From Yersinia frederiksenii ATCC 33641 (lineage in GTDB: Bacteria; Pseudomonadota; Gammaproteobacteria; Enterobacterales; Enterobacteriaceae): a stretch of 64,000 bases of DNA. The notes beneath the pieces are model-generated. The model was not told where the DNA came from, made no database searches, and saw only the letters and a program-made list of their open reading frames with translations. Positions 1-11,779 of the stretch are shown here, piece after piece (the stretch's first letter is position 1; every line of letters starts with the position of its first letter). A program made the position numbers and the translations under genes. The stretch lies in NCBI RefSeq assembly GCF_000754805.1, contig NZ_KN150731.1, positions 2,901,886-2,965,885 of the forward strand, written 5' to 3'.

Positions 1-2179
<2,179 letters not shown>

Positions 2180-2291
2180 ACAACACCAAAGGTGTTTTTG
2201 TTATTTGAGAATTGATTTTCAGCGATGTTTACAGATTGAATTGGCTGGCTGCGTGATAGACATCATGTGGCGGGTTGATTGAAACAGAATT

Positions 2292-2411
2292 TGCCTGGCG
2301 GCCATAGCGCGGTGGACCCACCTGAACCCATGCCGAACTCAGAAGTGAAACGCCGTAGCGCCGATGGTAGTGTGGGGTCTCCCCATGCGAGAGTAGGACA
2401 CTGCCAGGCAT
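2292..2411 (+). rRNA. rrf: 5S ribosomal RNA
   Basis: A 120-base 5S rRNA starts with TGCCTGGCGGCCATAGCGC and closes with the complementary CTGCCAGGCAT. The 113-base spacer after the 23S gene holds no tRNA. It is the last gene of the rRNA operon and is followed at once by terminator hairpins. Confidence 0.98.
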
Positions 2412-2425
2412 CAAATTTAGCCGAG

Positions 2426-2454
2426 ACCCCATGCCAAAAGCGTGGGGTTTTTGC
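2426..2454 (+). terminator. rRNA operon terminator 1
   Basis: The hairpin ACCCCATGC/GCGTGGGGT with a four-base CAAA-type loop is followed by a T run, 15 bases past the 5S gene. It is a Rho-independent terminator. Confidence 0.85.
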
Positions 2455-2479
2455 TGTGTGGGATTTGGGATGCAAGAGA

Positions 2480-2509
2480 AAGCCTTCTGCTGCGCAGAGG
2501 GCTTTTTTT
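2480..2509 (+). terminator. rRNA operon terminator 2
   Basis: A second hairpin, AGCCTTCTGC/GCAGAGGGCT, is followed by seven T. It backs up the first terminator, as is common after rRNA operons. Confidence 0.85.
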
Positions 2510-2679
2510 ATGTCTGGACTTAAAACAAAATACAATATGAGTATTATGATCGGTTAGAACAGCGGATGCACAGGCCCCGAAGGGGTGAGTCTCATCCAGA
2601 AATGAGGCGTATAGAGTAGGAAAAACCGCCGAGAGAGTTATTGGCCGTGGATATTGACGCATCGCGTGAAGAGTAAGAG

Positions 2680-2708
2680 AAGGCTACCCTAGCAGGTGGC
2701 CTTTTTGT
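2680..2708 (+). terminator. third hairpin between the rRNA operon and mobB
   Basis: AGGCTACC/GGTGGCCT with a CTAGCA loop is followed by TTTTTG. It may end leftover rRNA transcription or serve mobB, which ends at 2711 on the other strand. The 170 bases before it (2510-2679) hold no gene that I can see. Confidence 0.6.
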
Positions 2709-2710
2709 TT

Positions 2711-3238
2711 TTATGACCCTGATGGGTTCATTTTAAGCCAGTGGCAAATAAACTCTGCGATTTGCTCTGGCTGGTTAATATCTAGTTGTGTCAATAGGGT
2801 ATCAATCGGTTTATCGCTTGCTAAAGCAATAACATAGCTATCAATCAAACCAGAGAAAGGTTTACCCACCGCTTCTCTGTAGAGTGCTATTTTATCGATT
2901 GGTTCGTGTTTAAAACCTTCAACTAGGATTAAATCGATAGTTGCGGTATCTAACCTGCTGGCCAGGTAGCGAAGATCCAACGGTTTTTGTTCTGGTGTTT
3001 CCGTCATTAATGCCCAACGACAATCGCTAGCGACCAAAGTTTGATGAGCGCCCGCCTTACGTAACTCATAACTATCTTTGCCCGGTGTATCAATATCCAT
3101 ATTGTGATGCGTATGCTTGATCAAACCTACCCGGACCTGGCGTTGTTGTAGCAAGGGAATCAGCCTTTTTAGTAATGTTGTTTTCCCTGTACCACTGTAT
3201 GCAGCTATTCCTAATAGTGGCGGTACTTTTTGATTCAT
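2711..3238 (-). CDS. mobB: MobB, molybdopterin-guanine dinucleotide biosynthesis adaptor
   Basis: This 175-residue GTP-binding protein assists attachment of GMP to molybdopterin in making the molybdenum cofactor; in E. coli it is helpful but not essential. The P-loop AYSGTGKTTLLKRL is at about residues 13-26, and DxD/LVEGF-type motifs follow near 105. Length equals the E. coli protein. Its start codon overlaps the mobA stop codon by four bases (ATGA), so the two genes are translationally coupled. The pair sits beside an rRNA operon, as in E. coli. Confidence 0.95.
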   Translation of the reverse strand: MNQKVPPLLGIAAYSGTGKTTLLKRLIPLLQQRQVRVGLIKHTHHNMDIDTPGKDSYELRKAGAHQTLVASDCRWALMTETPEQKPLDLRYLASRLDTATIDLILVEGFKHEPIDKIALYREAVGKPFSGLIDSYVIALASDKPIDTLLTQLDINQPEQIAEFICHWLKMNPSGS

Positions 3239-3825
3239 AACTCCCCCCTGTTACCTTGTTCCCATAAATCGCAATCTGCAGGTGTATTGAGATTACTGAA
3301 TGGGTTGCGTTGCTGACTAAATACTACGGGTTGGGCATGGATACTATCCATAAATATCATTAGTTTGCGATCACCATTTGCTAAATATTCAGCCAACAGT
3401 GGTTTCAAACTCACATGCATTAGCGCTAATGTTGGATGTGCTCGCTCACCATCATGGGCATAAGCCGCTAATGCTTGCTGTTTACCTTGCCAAAGTTGAG
3501 ACACTAAATAGGTAGGGAGCATTGGGACGTCACAGGGAACGAATACAACCCATTCAGTAGAGGAATGACTCAATCCCGCATGCATGCCCGCCAATGGGCC
3601 TACAAAGCCGGTAATGACATCGTTAATGACAGGAAAACCACTCTCTTGATAGCGCTCCTGATTACGATTAGCATTAATCAGTACATGACTCACTTGAGGT
3701 TTAAGTCGATCAACTACATATTGAAACAACGGTTTATCATGAAGAGGAATAAGTCCTTTATCGTTTCCCCCCATTCGGGATGAACGACCTCCTGCAAGAA
3801 TAATACCGGTAATATTGGGCTGCAT
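3235..3825 (-). CDS. mobA: MobA, molybdenum cofactor guanylyltransferase
   Basis: MobA transfers GMP from GTP to Mo-molybdopterin, giving the guanine dinucleotide cofactor used by DMSO-reductase-type enzymes. The nucleotide-binding N terminus LAGGRSSRMGG with DKGL is at residues 9-23, and the metal-binding region GPLAGM and PCDVPML is near 75-100. I chose the ATG at 3825, giving 196 residues, because GGAG lies eight bases upstream; a GTG nine bases earlier is possible. It is the first gene of mobAB. Confidence 0.94.
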   Translation of the reverse strand: MQPNITGIILAGGRSSRMGGNDKGLIPLHDKPLFQYVVDRLKPQVSHVLINANRNQERYQESGFPVINDVITGFVGPLAGMHAGLSHSSTEWVVFVPCDVPMLPTYLVSQLWQGKQQALAAYAHDGERAHPTLALMHVSLKPLLAEYLANGDRKLMIFMDSIHAQPVVFSQQRNPFSNLNTPADCDLWEQGNRGEL

Positions 3826-3978
3826 TTCTATCACTCCGTTGTATTCAACTAGCAGACGAATTGTATCTTTAAATAGGAGAATACGTCAGGATTTACTTTT
3901 ATTGACAATAGGCTCTCTTTCACTGTGTGAATATCCCTGTTACTTTGTCAGCATATTTTTGAATAGGATAAATTTGCT

Positions 3979-4248
3979 ATGAAATGTCATCGCGTTAATG
4001 AACTGATTGAGCTCTTACATCCGGCCTGGCAGCAAGATCCTGATTTAAATCTGGTGCAGTTTTTACAAAAGTTGTCAGCCGAAGCGGGTTTTGAAGGCGA
4101 ACTTTCAGAACTAACAGACGATATTCTTATTTATCATCTAAAAATGCGTGGCTCAGCATCAACAGAAGCTATTCCTGGTCTGAAAAAAGATTATGAAGAG
4201 GACTTCAAAACAGCCATCTTGCGTGCTCGTGGCATCATTAAAGATTAG
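3979..4248 (+). CDS. yihD: YihD, conserved DUF1040 protein
   Basis: This 89-residue acidic, soluble protein belongs to the YihD/DUF1040 family, which is conserved in enterobacteria and has no established biochemical role. No signal peptide or membrane segment is visible. It lies 90 bases upstream of srkA in the same direction, as in E. coli, where it shares the srkA-dsbA neighbourhood. The spacer at 4249-4338 shows no terminator, so partial co-transcription is possible. Confidence 0.93.
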   Translation: MKCHRVNELIELLHPAWQQDPDLNLVQFLQKLSAEAGFEGELSELTDDILIYHLKMRGSASTEAIPGLKKDYEEDFKTAILRARGIIKD

Positions 4249-4338
4249 ACATACTCCTGTCTGCGTAGATAGGGGCTTTGATGATACTATTTCTTATTCT
4301 CAGCGAGCCGCTGTCACTTATATAGACTGAATGTTGTT

Positions 4339-5325
4339 ATGAACAGCTCTGCTTTTAATTTTCAGACGTTGTCTCCTGACCTGATTATGGATGCCCTTGA
4401 AGGGGTAGGGTTACGAGTGGATTCAGGGTTAACTGCTCTTAATAGCTACGAGAACCGCGTTTATCAGTTTATGGATGAAGACCGTAAACGGTATGTGGTG
4501 AAGTTCTATCGCCCTGAGCGCTGGAGCAGCGAGCAAATCATTGAGGAGCACCAGTTTTCCATTGATTTGGCGGAGTCCGAGATCCCGGTTATTGCCCCAT
4601 TGCCGCTTAAAGGGCATACCTTACATACTCATGGTGGCTTTTTCTTTACCGTCTTTCCAAGTGTGGGCGGGCGTCAGTATGAGATAGATAATCTTGACCA
4701 ATTAGAATGGGTTGGCCGCTTTCTGGGGCGCATTCACCAAGTGGGTCGCGATAGTCTTTTTGTTGCCCGCTCAACGATCGGTATCGAGGAATATCTGACT
4801 GAGCCACGTCAGTTGCTGGCCAGCAGTGAATTGGTACCAGCAAAACAGCGAGATAAGTTTCTGGTGGCGACTGACTTACTGATAAGTACCATAAAGCAGT
4901 ATTGGCATACCGACTGGCAACCATTACGGTTACATGGCGACTGCCATCCAGGTAATATTCTGTGGCGTGATGGGCCGATGTTTGTTGACCTTGATGATGC
5001 GAGAAACGGCCCTGCAATTCAGGATCTTTGGATGTTGCTACATGGGGAGCGCAGTGAGCAATTAATCCAGTTAGATATTTTGTTAGAAGCCTATGGTGAG
5101 TTTGCTGATTTTGATCAGCGGGAACTCGCACTGATTGAACCTTTGCGCGCAATGCGGATGGTTTATTACCTTGCATGGGTCGCCAGACGTTGGCAGGACC
5201 CGGCATTTCCTAAAAGTTTTCCGTGGATGGCGGAGTCTGATTTTTGGTTACAGCAGACTGCCTCATTTACCGAGCAGGTTAAGCTGTTGCAGGCACCCCC
5301 TTTGCAGCTGATGCCAATGTACTAA
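4339..5325 (+). CDS. srkA: SrkA (YihE/RdoA), stress response Ser/Thr kinase
   Basis: This 328-residue kinase has the aminoglycoside-phosphotransferase/choline-kinase fold. The catalytic loop HGDCHPGNILW is near residues 200-210, and the metal-binding VDLDDA is near 217-222. The E. coli homologue protects against stress-induced death and lies in the Cpx regulon. dsbA follows after 27 bases, matching the known srkA-dsbA operon that links this kinase to envelope stress. Length equals the E. coli protein. Confidence 0.95.
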   Translation: MNSSAFNFQTLSPDLIMDALEGVGLRVDSGLTALNSYENRVYQFMDEDRKRYVVKFYRPERWSSEQIIEEHQFSIDLAESEIPVIAPLPLKGHTLHTHGGFFFTVFPSVGGRQYEIDNLDQLEWVGRFLGRIHQVGRDSLFVARSTIGIEEYLTEPRQLLASSELVPAKQRDKFLVATDLLISTIKQYWHTDWQPLRLHGDCHPGNILWRDGPMFVDLDDARNGPAIQDLWMLLHGERSEQLIQLDILLEAYGEFADFDQRELALIEPLRAMRMVYYLAWVARRWQDPAFPKSFPWMAESDFWLQQTASFTEQVKLLQAPPLQLMPMY

Positions 5326-5352
5326 AGCTAAGATAATGGAGATTGTTATAGT

Positions 5353-5976
5353 ATGAAGAATGTATGGTTAGCACTCGTTGGCATGGTGATGGCATTTAGT
5401 GCATCGGCCGCACAATTTACTGATGGTACCCAATACCAGACGTTAAACAAACCAGTTACTAGCGAGCCTCAGGTTTTAGAGTTTTTCTCTTTCTATTGTC
5501 CACACTGTTATCAATTTGAAGAGATTTACCATGTTCCTCAGACAGTCAAAAAAGCACTGCCTGAAGGGGTTAAAATGACCCGTTATCATGTTGAATTCCT
5601 TGGCCCATTGGGTAAAGAACTAACCCAGGCATGGGCTGTCGCGATGGCGTTGGGTGTTGAGGAGAAAGTGACGCCACTGATGTTTGAAGGTGTACAGAAA
5701 ACCCAAACAGTACAAACTCCTAATGATATCCGTAACGTATTTATTAAAGCGGGTGTGAGTGGCGAAGACTACGATGCGGCATTAAACAGCTTTGTGGTTA
5801 AATCACTGGTTGTTCAGCAGCAAAAAGCAGCTGAAGATTTACAATTACGTGGTGTGCCAGCCATGTTTGTTAATGGCAAATATATGATTAAGAACGATGG
5901 CATGGATACCAGCTCAATGGATAACTATGTTAAACAGTATGCGGATGTCGTTAAGTTCCTACTGACTCAAAAATAA
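5353..5976 (+). CDS. dsbA: DsbA, periplasmic thiol:disulfide oxidoreductase
   Basis: DsbA introduces disulfide bonds into exported proteins in the periplasm and is re-oxidised by DsbB. It has a Sec signal peptide at residues 1-19 (cut after SASA-type sequence), a thioredoxin fold with active site C49-P-H-C52, and the cis-Pro segment GVPAM near 170. The 207-residue length is normal. It is the second gene of srkA-dsbA and ends in a strong terminator. In pathogenic yersiniae the protein also supports type III secretion; that is family knowledge, not seen here. Confidence 0.97.
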   Translation: MKNVWLALVGMVMAFSASAAQFTDGTQYQTLNKPVTSEPQVLEFFSFYCPHCYQFEEIYHVPQTVKKALPEGVKMTRYHVEFLGPLGKELTQAWAVAMALGVEEKVTPLMFEGVQKTQTVQTPNDIRNVFIKAGVSGEDYDAALNSFVVKSLVVQQQKAAEDLQLRGVPAMFVNGKYMIKNDGMDTSSMDNYVKQYADVVKFLLTQK

Positions 5977-5984
5977 GAGTAAAA

Positions 5985-6016
5985 AAAGAGGGATGGATTT
6001 ATTCATCCCTCTTTTT
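5985..6016 (+). terminator. dsbA terminator
   Basis: The hairpin AAAGAGGGATG/CATCCCTCTTT is followed by a T run nine bases past the dsbA stop codon. The A-rich 5' arm means it could also work in the other direction. Confidence 0.85.
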
Positions 6017-6568
6017 ATTGACTTAATATCTGCCTGGCTTCAAGTCTGTTTCTCTCATTCGCCATAGAATTATCATATTATCTAATGTGACAGGCATATT
6101 AGATAATACTAACTATTATTTATTATGGTGTTGCTTATGGTTGGTTTATCTATTTCAGTGATAGGTAATTGCCGATATTTGCGGGGCTAAAAGATAAGAA
6201 TAGGTTGTGGTTAGTAATAAATAAGGTAGTGACGAAAAATTTACCATAAGTAAAATTTATTTACCTTACGCAGGTGACTGAATAAGTAATATCCACAATT
6301 TAGATAAAGAAATAATGACAGAAAAATAAAAAAGAAATAACTGTAACACAATGATTATTATGGTTTTAAACATTACGAATCCAAGGCATCTCCAACAGAT
6401 ATAAAATATACACGTTTTTACACACAAAGTTATCCACAGGTTAGATCCTATGGATCTTCATGTAAAAATGCTCAGCTTCGCACAAGAATGGACGCTAAAA
6501 TTCGTCTCTTGCAGCTAGCTATGGCATTCTTAGCGTCAGACCTTGCTAAATAAAGATGAAGAAACCCT
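6017..6568. other. gene-free 550-base AT-rich region upstream of polA
   Basis: No open frame of note is present. E. coli has yihF and yihG in this interval; both are absent here. The region is strongly AT-rich from 6060 to 6420. Near polA it holds a perfect DnaA box and an 8-base inverted repeat, GACGCTAA (6491-6498) with TTAGCGTC (6531-6538), so the polA promoter and leader probably lie in the last 150 bases. Confidence 0.6.
6430..6438 (+). promoter_or_regulatory. DnaA box upstream of polA
   Basis: TTATCCACA matches the strict DnaA-box consensus. It lies 131 bases before the polA start. A one-mismatch copy, ATATCCACA, is at 6289-6297. There is no cluster of 13-mers or further boxes, so this is not an origin; control of polA or chance are the alternatives. 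Confidence 0.5.
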
Positions 6569-9367
6569 ATGGCCCAGATTGCAGAAAACCCATTGATCCT
6601 CGTTGACGGTTCCTCTTACCTCTATCGTGCTTACCATGCCTTCCCGCCGCTAACCAACGGCAGTGGTGAACCTACTGGTGCAATGTACGGTGTGTTGAAC
6701 ATGCTACGCAGTCTGTTGCTACAATATCGGCCAAGCCATGTGGCGGTGGTGTTCGATGCTAAAGGCAAAACATTCCGTGATGAACTTTTTGCTGAATATA
6801 AATCCCACCGTCCACCAATGCCTGATGATTTAAGGGCTCAAATTGAGCCGCTTCACCAAATGGTTAAGGCGATGGGGTTACCTTTATTGGTGGTTTCTGG
6901 TGTTGAGGCCGATGATGTTATTGGTACTTTGGCACAGGAAGCTGAAAAAGCAGGTCATGCAGTATTAATCAGTACTGGTGATAAAGATATGGCGCAATTA
7001 GTTACGCCAAATATCACTCTCATCAATACAATGAATAACGCTATTTTAGGGCCACAGGAAGTGTGCGAAAAATATGGCGTTCCTCCTGAACTGATTATTG
7101 ATTTTCTGGCCCTGATGGGTGATTCCTCCGACAATATTCCGGGAGTACCGGGGGTTGGCGAAAAGACAGCTCAGGCTTTATTGCAAGGTTTGGGTGGGTT
7201 GGATGCGCTGTTCAGTAATTTAGACAAAATATCCACATTGACATTCCGTGGTGCTAAAACCATGTCTGCCAAGTTAGAGCAGAATAAAGATGTTGCTTAT
7301 CTCTCTTATAAATTAGCCACCATTAAGACGGATGTTGAATTGGACATAACCTGTGATGAGCTGAAAGTCTCACCACCGGATGATGACCAATTGCATCAGC
7401 TGTTCAGCCGTTATGAATTTAAGCGCTGGTTGGCAGATGTTGAAGCCGGTAAATGGCTGGAGGGTAAAAAAGACCGGCCAACAGCGCAGACCAATAATAG
7501 AGCCTTTGTCACCTCAGAACCAGTTGCCGCAGCTGAAGTTACTGCTGTGTTATCACAAGATAATTATCAAACTATTCTGGATGAGAAATCTTTAGCTGAC
7601 TGGATTGAGCGCCTTAAAAAAGCTGAAGTTTTCGCGTTTGATACTGAGACTGATGGCCTTGATACCCTCAGCAGTAATCTGATTGGTCTTTCGTTTGCTG
7701 TTGCTCCGGGTGAGGCCGCTTATTTGCCTGTAGCACATGACTATCTGGATGCCCCTGCCCAGCTTGATCGTGATTGGGTTCTGGCCCAGCTTAAACCATT
7801 ATTGGAAGACGATAAGGCCCTTAAAGTCGGTCAGAATCTCAAGTTTGACCAAAGTATGCTGGCACGTTATGACATAAATCTGCGTGGCATTGCTTTCGAT
7901 ACCATGCTGGAATCTTATGTTTTAAACAGCGTTGCAGGCCGACATGATATGGACAGCTTGGCAGAGCGCTATCTCAACCATAAAACCATTACCTTTGAAG
8001 AGATTGCTGGTAAGGGTAAAAATCAGCTGACTTTTAACCAAATTGCGTTAGAACAAGCTGGCCCTTATGCTGCAGAAGATGCCGATGTCACTCTACAACT
8101 GCACTTGGTGCTATGGCCGAAATTACAACAAAGTGAAGGTCTGAAGCAGGTATTCCAAGAAATCGAGATGCCGCTGTTGCCGGTTTTATCCCGTATCGAA
8201 CGAACAGGCGTCTTAATTGACCAAAATATCTTGGCGGCTCACTCCAAAGAACTCACTATTCGGCTTGATGAACTGGAAAAACAGGCGCACGAATTGGCTG
8301 AAGAGCCGTTTAACCTCGCCTCTCCAAAGCAGCTACAGGTGATTTTGTATGAAAAACAAAAACTGCCTATCTTGAAGAAAACCCCTGGTGGTGCGGCTTC
8401 GACCAATGAAGAGGTGCTGGCAGAATTGGCGCTAGATTACCCTCTGCCGAAAGTCATTCTTGAGTACCGCGGCTTGGCCAAGCTGAAAAGTACCTATACC
8501 GATAAGCTTCCACTGATGATTAGCCCGGTGTCCGGGCGAGTGCATACCTCTTATCATCAGGCGGTCACTGCGACTGGACGTTTGTCATCTCGTGATCCTA
8601 ACCTGCAAAATATTCCGGTACGTAATGAAGAAGGGCGTCGTATACGTCAGGCTTTTATTGCACCAAAAGGTTACCGCATCATGGCAGCTGACTACTCACA
8701 GATTGAGCTGCGCATCATGGCTCATCTGTCGCAGGACAAAGGATTACTGGCGGCATTTGCGGCTGGAAAAGATATTCACCGCGCTACCGCAGCTGAAGTT
8801 TTCGGCTTACCGCTGGAAAAAGTCACTCATGAACAGCGCCGCAGTGCCAAGGCAATTAACTTTGGTCTGATTTATGGCATGAGTGCATTTGGTTTGGCGC
8901 GGCAGTTGAATATTCCACGTGGGGAAGCCCAGCGCTATATGGATCTCTATTTTGAGCGTTACCCTGGTGTGCTGGAGTATATGGAGCGCACGCGCAAGCA
9001 AGCGGCGGATCAAGGCTACGTCACCACGCTGGATGGGCGTCGTCTCTACTTACCGGAGATTCACTCACGTAATGCCACTCGTCGTAAAGCTGCTGAACGT
9101 GAGGCTATCAATGCGCCGATGCAAGGTACGGCTGCTGATATTATCAAGCGCGCCATGATTGCTGTGGATGCCTGGTTACAACAAGAGCCGGAACCAAAGG
9201 TTCGGGTCATCATGCAAGTACACGATGAATTGGTGTTTGAGGTGCATGAAAGTGTATTAGAGAGTACTGAACAGAAAGTTCGTGAGCTGATGGAGCAGAG
9301 TATGCAACTGGCGGTGCCATTGAAGGTAGATATCGGTGTGGGTGATAACTGGGATCAGGCTCACTAG
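6569..9367 (+). CDS. polA: DNA polymerase I
   Basis: PolA fills gaps, removes RNA primers and takes part in excision repair. All three domains are present in 932 residues (E. coli 928): a 5' nuclease domain at about 1-320 with conserved acidic clusters, a 3'-5' exonuclease domain at about 325-520 with FDTETDGLD, and a polymerase domain with motif A DYSQIELR, motif [15 protein letters not shown] and motif C VHDEL. It starts with ATGGCCCAG and is monocistronic; Spot 42 lies just downstream, as in E. coli. Confidence 0.98.
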   Translation: MAQIAENPLILVDGSSYLYRAYHAFPPLTNGSGEPTGAMYGVLNMLRSLLLQYRPSHVAVVFDAKGKTFRDELFAEYKSHRPPMPDDLRAQIEPLHQMVKAMGLPLLVVSGVEADDVIGTLAQEAEKAGHAVLISTGDKDMAQLVTPNITLINTMNNAILGPQEVCEKYGVPPELIIDFLALMGDSSDNIPGVPGVGEKTAQALLQGLGGLDALFSNLDKISTLTFRGAKTMSAKLEQNKDVAYLSYKLATIKTDVELDITCDELKVSPPDDDQLHQLFSRYEFKRWLADVEAGKWLEGKKDRPTAQTNNRAFVTSEPVAAAEVTAVLSQDNYQTILDEKSLADWIERLKKAEVFAFDTETDGLDTLSSNLIGLSFAVAPGEAAYLPVAHDYLDAPAQLDRDWVLAQLKPLLEDDKALKVGQNLKFDQSMLARYDINLRGIAFDTMLESYVLNSVAGRHDMDSLAERYLNHKTITFEEIAGKGKNQLTFNQIALEQAGPYAAEDADVTLQLHLVLWPKLQQSEGLKQVFQEIEMPLLPVLSRIERTGVLIDQNILAAHSKELTIRLDELEKQAHELAEEPFNLASPKQLQVILYEKQKLPILKKTPGGAASTNEEVLAELALDYPLPKVILEYRGLAKLKSTYTDKLPLMISPVSGRVHTSYHQAVTATGRLSSRDPNLQNIPVRNEEGRRIRQAFIAPKGYRIMAADYSQIELRIMAHLSQDKGLLAAFAAGKDIHRATAAEVFGLPLEKVTHEQRRSAKAINFGLIYGMSAFGLARQLNIPRGEAQRYMDLYFERYPGVLEYMERTRKQAADQGYVTTLDGRRLYLPEIHSRNATRRKAAEREAINAPMQGTAADIIKRAMIAVDAWLQQEPEPKVRVIMQVHDELVFEVHESVLESTEQKVRELMEQSMQLAVPLKVDIGVGDNWDQAH

Positions 9368-9525
9368 TTGTGCGAGTAAGTGGTGATAAATAAAGCATTT
9401 TATGTAATTAAGCTACATTTAAGAGTGATAATGCGGGGATGTTGTGCGCTGAATCGTGACAATTTGTGTAACTATACAACAAAAAATTCTTTTGCCCTGC
9501 GAAAAAATGATGTAGAGTTACAGAT

Positions 9526-9632
9526 GTAGGGTACAGAGGTAAGATGTTCTATCTTTCAGACCTTTTACTTCACGTAATCGGATTTGGCTGTATATTAGCC
9601 GCCCCAGTCATTTATTGACTGGGGCGTTTTTT
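9526..9632 (+). ncRNA. spf: Spot 42 small RNA
   Basis: The sequence starting GTAGGGTACAGAGGTAAGA matches the E. coli Spot 42 RNA for its first 65 or so bases. It ends in the terminator hairpin GCCCCAGTCA/TGACTGGGGC with six T. The length is about 107 bases (E. coli 109); the differences fall in the linker before the terminator and in the hairpin loop. A promoter can be read with -10 TAGAGT at 9513-9518. Spot 42 is an Hfq-dependent regulator of catabolic genes, repressed by CRP-cAMP. Its position between polA and engB is conserved. Confidence 0.96.
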
Positions 9633-9703
9633 ATTGGGCTTTTGCTGGCAGGATGGATAGGTTTGATGGGCCGAGAGACAGCCCTTGTGGGCTGCTTTAT
9701 TGA

Positions 9704-10354
9704 TTACTCGCCTTCGTCGTCATACTCGTCAATCATGACTTCGGGTGGAATTTCGCTAAACCAGGTATCCAGTTTTTCCCGTAACTTATCAACGCCAATC
9801 TTTTTCAATGATGAGAAAGCTTCAACCTGAATATCACCCATAAATGGAATGATTGCTTCCCGCACCATGTTCAATTGGGCTTTACGAGCACCTGAAGCCA
9901 GCTTATCCGCTTTGGTCAGTAATAAAAGAACCGGAGTTCCTACCGCTACCGCCCAAGTGATCATCTGCTGATCCAAATCTTTTAACGGGTGGCGAATATC
10001 CATCAACACCACTAATCCTTTCAGACAGTTACGTTTCTGTAAATACTCCCCTAATGCACGTTGCCACTTGAGTTTCATCTCTTCCGGGACTTCGGCATAG
10101 CCATATCCCGGTAAGTCGACCAAACGTACACCCTCAACCACTTCAAATAAGTTAATCAACTGAGTACGGCCTGGCGTTTTACTGGTCCTGGCCAAACTTT
10201 TCTGGTTGGTCAACGTATTGAGAGCACTTGATTTACCTGCATTCGAGCGGCCAGCAAATGCCACTTCAATACCTTCATCACGTGGCAGATGGCGAATATC
10301 CGGAGCACTGATGACGAAGTGAGTCATGTGATAGTTATAGTTTCTGATGGTCAA
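9704..10354 (-). CDS. engB: EngB/YsxC, ribosome-biogenesis GTPase
   Basis: This essential GTPase (YihA in E. coli) acts in assembly of the large ribosomal subunit. The G1 motif GRSNAGKS is near residues 36-43, the G3 motif DLPGYG near 83-88 and the G4 motif TKAD near 152-155. It has 216 residues with an acidic C-terminal tail. It lies between the Spot 42 and CsrC RNA genes, facing Spot 42. The same order occurs in E. coli. Confidence 0.96.
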   Translation of the reverse strand: MTIRNYNYHMTHFVISAPDIRHLPRDEGIEVAFAGRSNAGKSSALNTLTNQKSLARTSKTPGRTQLINLFEVVEGVRLVDLPGYGYAEVPEEMKLKWQRALGEYLQKRNCLKGLVVLMDIRHPLKDLDQQMITWAVAVGTPVLLLLTKADKLASGARKAQLNMVREAIIPFMGDIQVEAFSSLKKIGVDKLREKLDTWFSEIPPEVMIDEYDDEGE

Positions 10355-10660
10355 AATTTGTCGTCTCCGTGAGAGATTGCTTACATGGAGCGATTATAAC
10401 TGCATCAGGCAGAAAAAAGGGGGTTTATATTTATCCCTTTAGTACTTGAAGCTACAGAGGGGCTAACGCATCTCTTTTCCTGTTTTTTCCGGTCAATTCT
10501 AATTTTTGTGAGTTGACGGTCATTGTAGATAAAGTTAATGGCTTATCATTTATAAACTGTTAAGAAAAACTTTATTAAATATGCGCTATCATTATCAACG
10601 GTTAGTTTTTTTTCGTCATGTTTTTTCGAATAAAAACAAATAACTGATTATGCTTTAAAC

Positions 10661-10957
10661 AGTGCGGGATGCGCTGGCAAGGAGCTTAATCACTCAGGAA
10701 GAGTGGCTTATGCTTAAGGAATGTAATGGATATACTGTGAGCCAGGGATGATATAGGGAGCTTATTTAACAGGATGTGTATGGATACAGGCCGGAGTGCT
10801 GGGTGAGTCGCCTTCAAGGTTGGAGGGATGGCAAGGATGGCACATTGCAGAAGGGAGAAACCGGGATGTTAACTAAGTGCAGGGAGTGCGCTGTAAGGAT
10901 ATCCTTCCGCAGAAGGTGCGAAAAAAGGCGACAGGTTAATCTGCCGCCTTTTTTCTT
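10661..10957 (+). ncRNA. csrC: CsrC, CsrA-sequestering small RNA
   Basis: This gene-free stretch between engB and yihI has at least fifteen GGA motifs, many in the AGGA or GGGA context expected for CsrA binding. It ends in a hairpin (GGCGACAG/CTGCCGCC) followed by TTTTTT and CTTTCT, almost the same 3' end as E. coli CsrC, and the position is conserved. The 5' end is estimated from a possible -10, TATGCT, at 10649-10654; the -35 is poor, which fits activator dependence. PhoP activation of csrC is known in Y. pseudotuberculosis. CsrC titrates CsrA and thereby controls motility, carbon use and virulence genes. Confidence 0.9.
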
Positions 10958-11030
10958 TCTCTGCTTTCTGCTAGATTCCGGCCCAATCCTATACTAAATC
11001 CGATCCCATACTCATTTAAGAGCACAGGTT

Positions 11031-11597
11031 ATGAAGCAGCCAAATAAAGCACCACGCACTAATAGTGCCGCCCCCAAAGGCACCGCGACGCCAAAGCGTC
11101 ACAAAAAGACCCGTGTAGAGCTTGATATAGAAGCACGCGAGCGTAAGCGTCAGAAGAGACACAGTGGCAATCGCTCTGGGGCGAGAACCAATGTGGAAGG
11201 CAGCAATAAAAAAGGTCAGGCCCAAACACAAGAGAAAGATCCACGGATTGGCAGCAAAGTGCCTGTGCCTTTGGTGATTGATAGCAAGGTCAAAGCTAAG
11301 CCAACCACTAAGCTGGTAGCAAAAGTCGAAGCTAAGCCACGTCTGACGCCGGAAGAAGAGCTGACTAAGCTGGAAAACGACGAGCGTCTGGATGCATTAC
11401 TGGATCGTTTGGATAACGACGAAGTATTGAGCAAAGAAGACCAGGCTTATGTTGATCTGACATTAGACCGTATCGATGCCCTGATGGAACAATTGGGTAT
11501 TGAGTTGGGTGACGATGAAGATGACGAAGAGAAAGAAGAAAAGCAGGAAGATATTCTAAAATTACTGAAGAGCGGTAATCCAAAAGACGAATTTTAA
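11031..11597 (+). CDS. yihI: YihI, activator of the Der GTPase
   Basis: YihI is a GAP-like modulator of the ribosome-assembly GTPase Der. The 188 residues have a very basic, disordered N half (about 1-95, rich in Lys, Arg and Thr) and an acidic helical C half with the conserved [19 protein letters not shown]-type segment and a Glu/Asp-rich stretch near 160-175. It is slightly longer than the E. coli protein (169). It begins 74 bases after the CsrC terminator. Confidence 0.93.
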   Translation: MKQPNKAPRTNSAAPKGTATPKRHKKTRVELDIEARERKRQKRHSGNRSGARTNVEGSNKKGQAQTQEKDPRIGSKVPVPLVIDSKVKAKPTTKLVAKVEAKPRLTPEEELTKLENDERLDALLDRLDNDEVLSKEDQAYVDLTLDRIDALMEQLGIELGDDEDDEEKEEKQEDILKLLKSGNPKDEF

Positions 11598-11600
11598 AGT

Positions 11601-11777
11601 ATGCAGTGGGTGATCCCGACAATAGCCCTACTACTGACATGTTATCTATTGTGGTTATTGGGTAAACTATGGCGGCTGTCGCAACGTAGGTCACGATTGC
11701 GCAGCGCTGCTGCGGCCAGACAACGAAAACATCTGCCCCCTAACCGGCCCGGTAAGCGAAAATATCGGAAGGAATAA
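11601..11777 (+). CDS. small basic single-span membrane protein, unknown function
   Basis: This 58-codon frame starts three bases after the yihI stop codon and ends two bases before the hemN start, so it fits tightly into a yihI-orf-hemN operon. It has a hydrophobic N-terminal segment (about residues 3-22, Ile/Ala/Leu/Trp-rich) and a strongly basic tail rich in Arg and Lys, which predicts a cytoplasmic C terminus. I do not recognise the family. The tight packing and amphipathic design argue that it is real. Confidence 0.6.
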   Translation: MQWVIPTIALLLTCYLLWLLGKLWRLSQRRSRLRSAAAARQRKHLPPNRPGKRKYRKE

Positions 11778-11779
11778 AT

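Noticed and set aside
4646-5206. 186-residue minus-strand frame inside srkA
   Set aside because: It is wholly antisense to a well-recognised kinase gene and has no domain or ribosome-binding site.
6430-6438. Secondary replication origin
   Set aside because: One perfect and one imperfect DnaA box without 13-mers, box clusters or dnaA/gidA neighbours are not enough.
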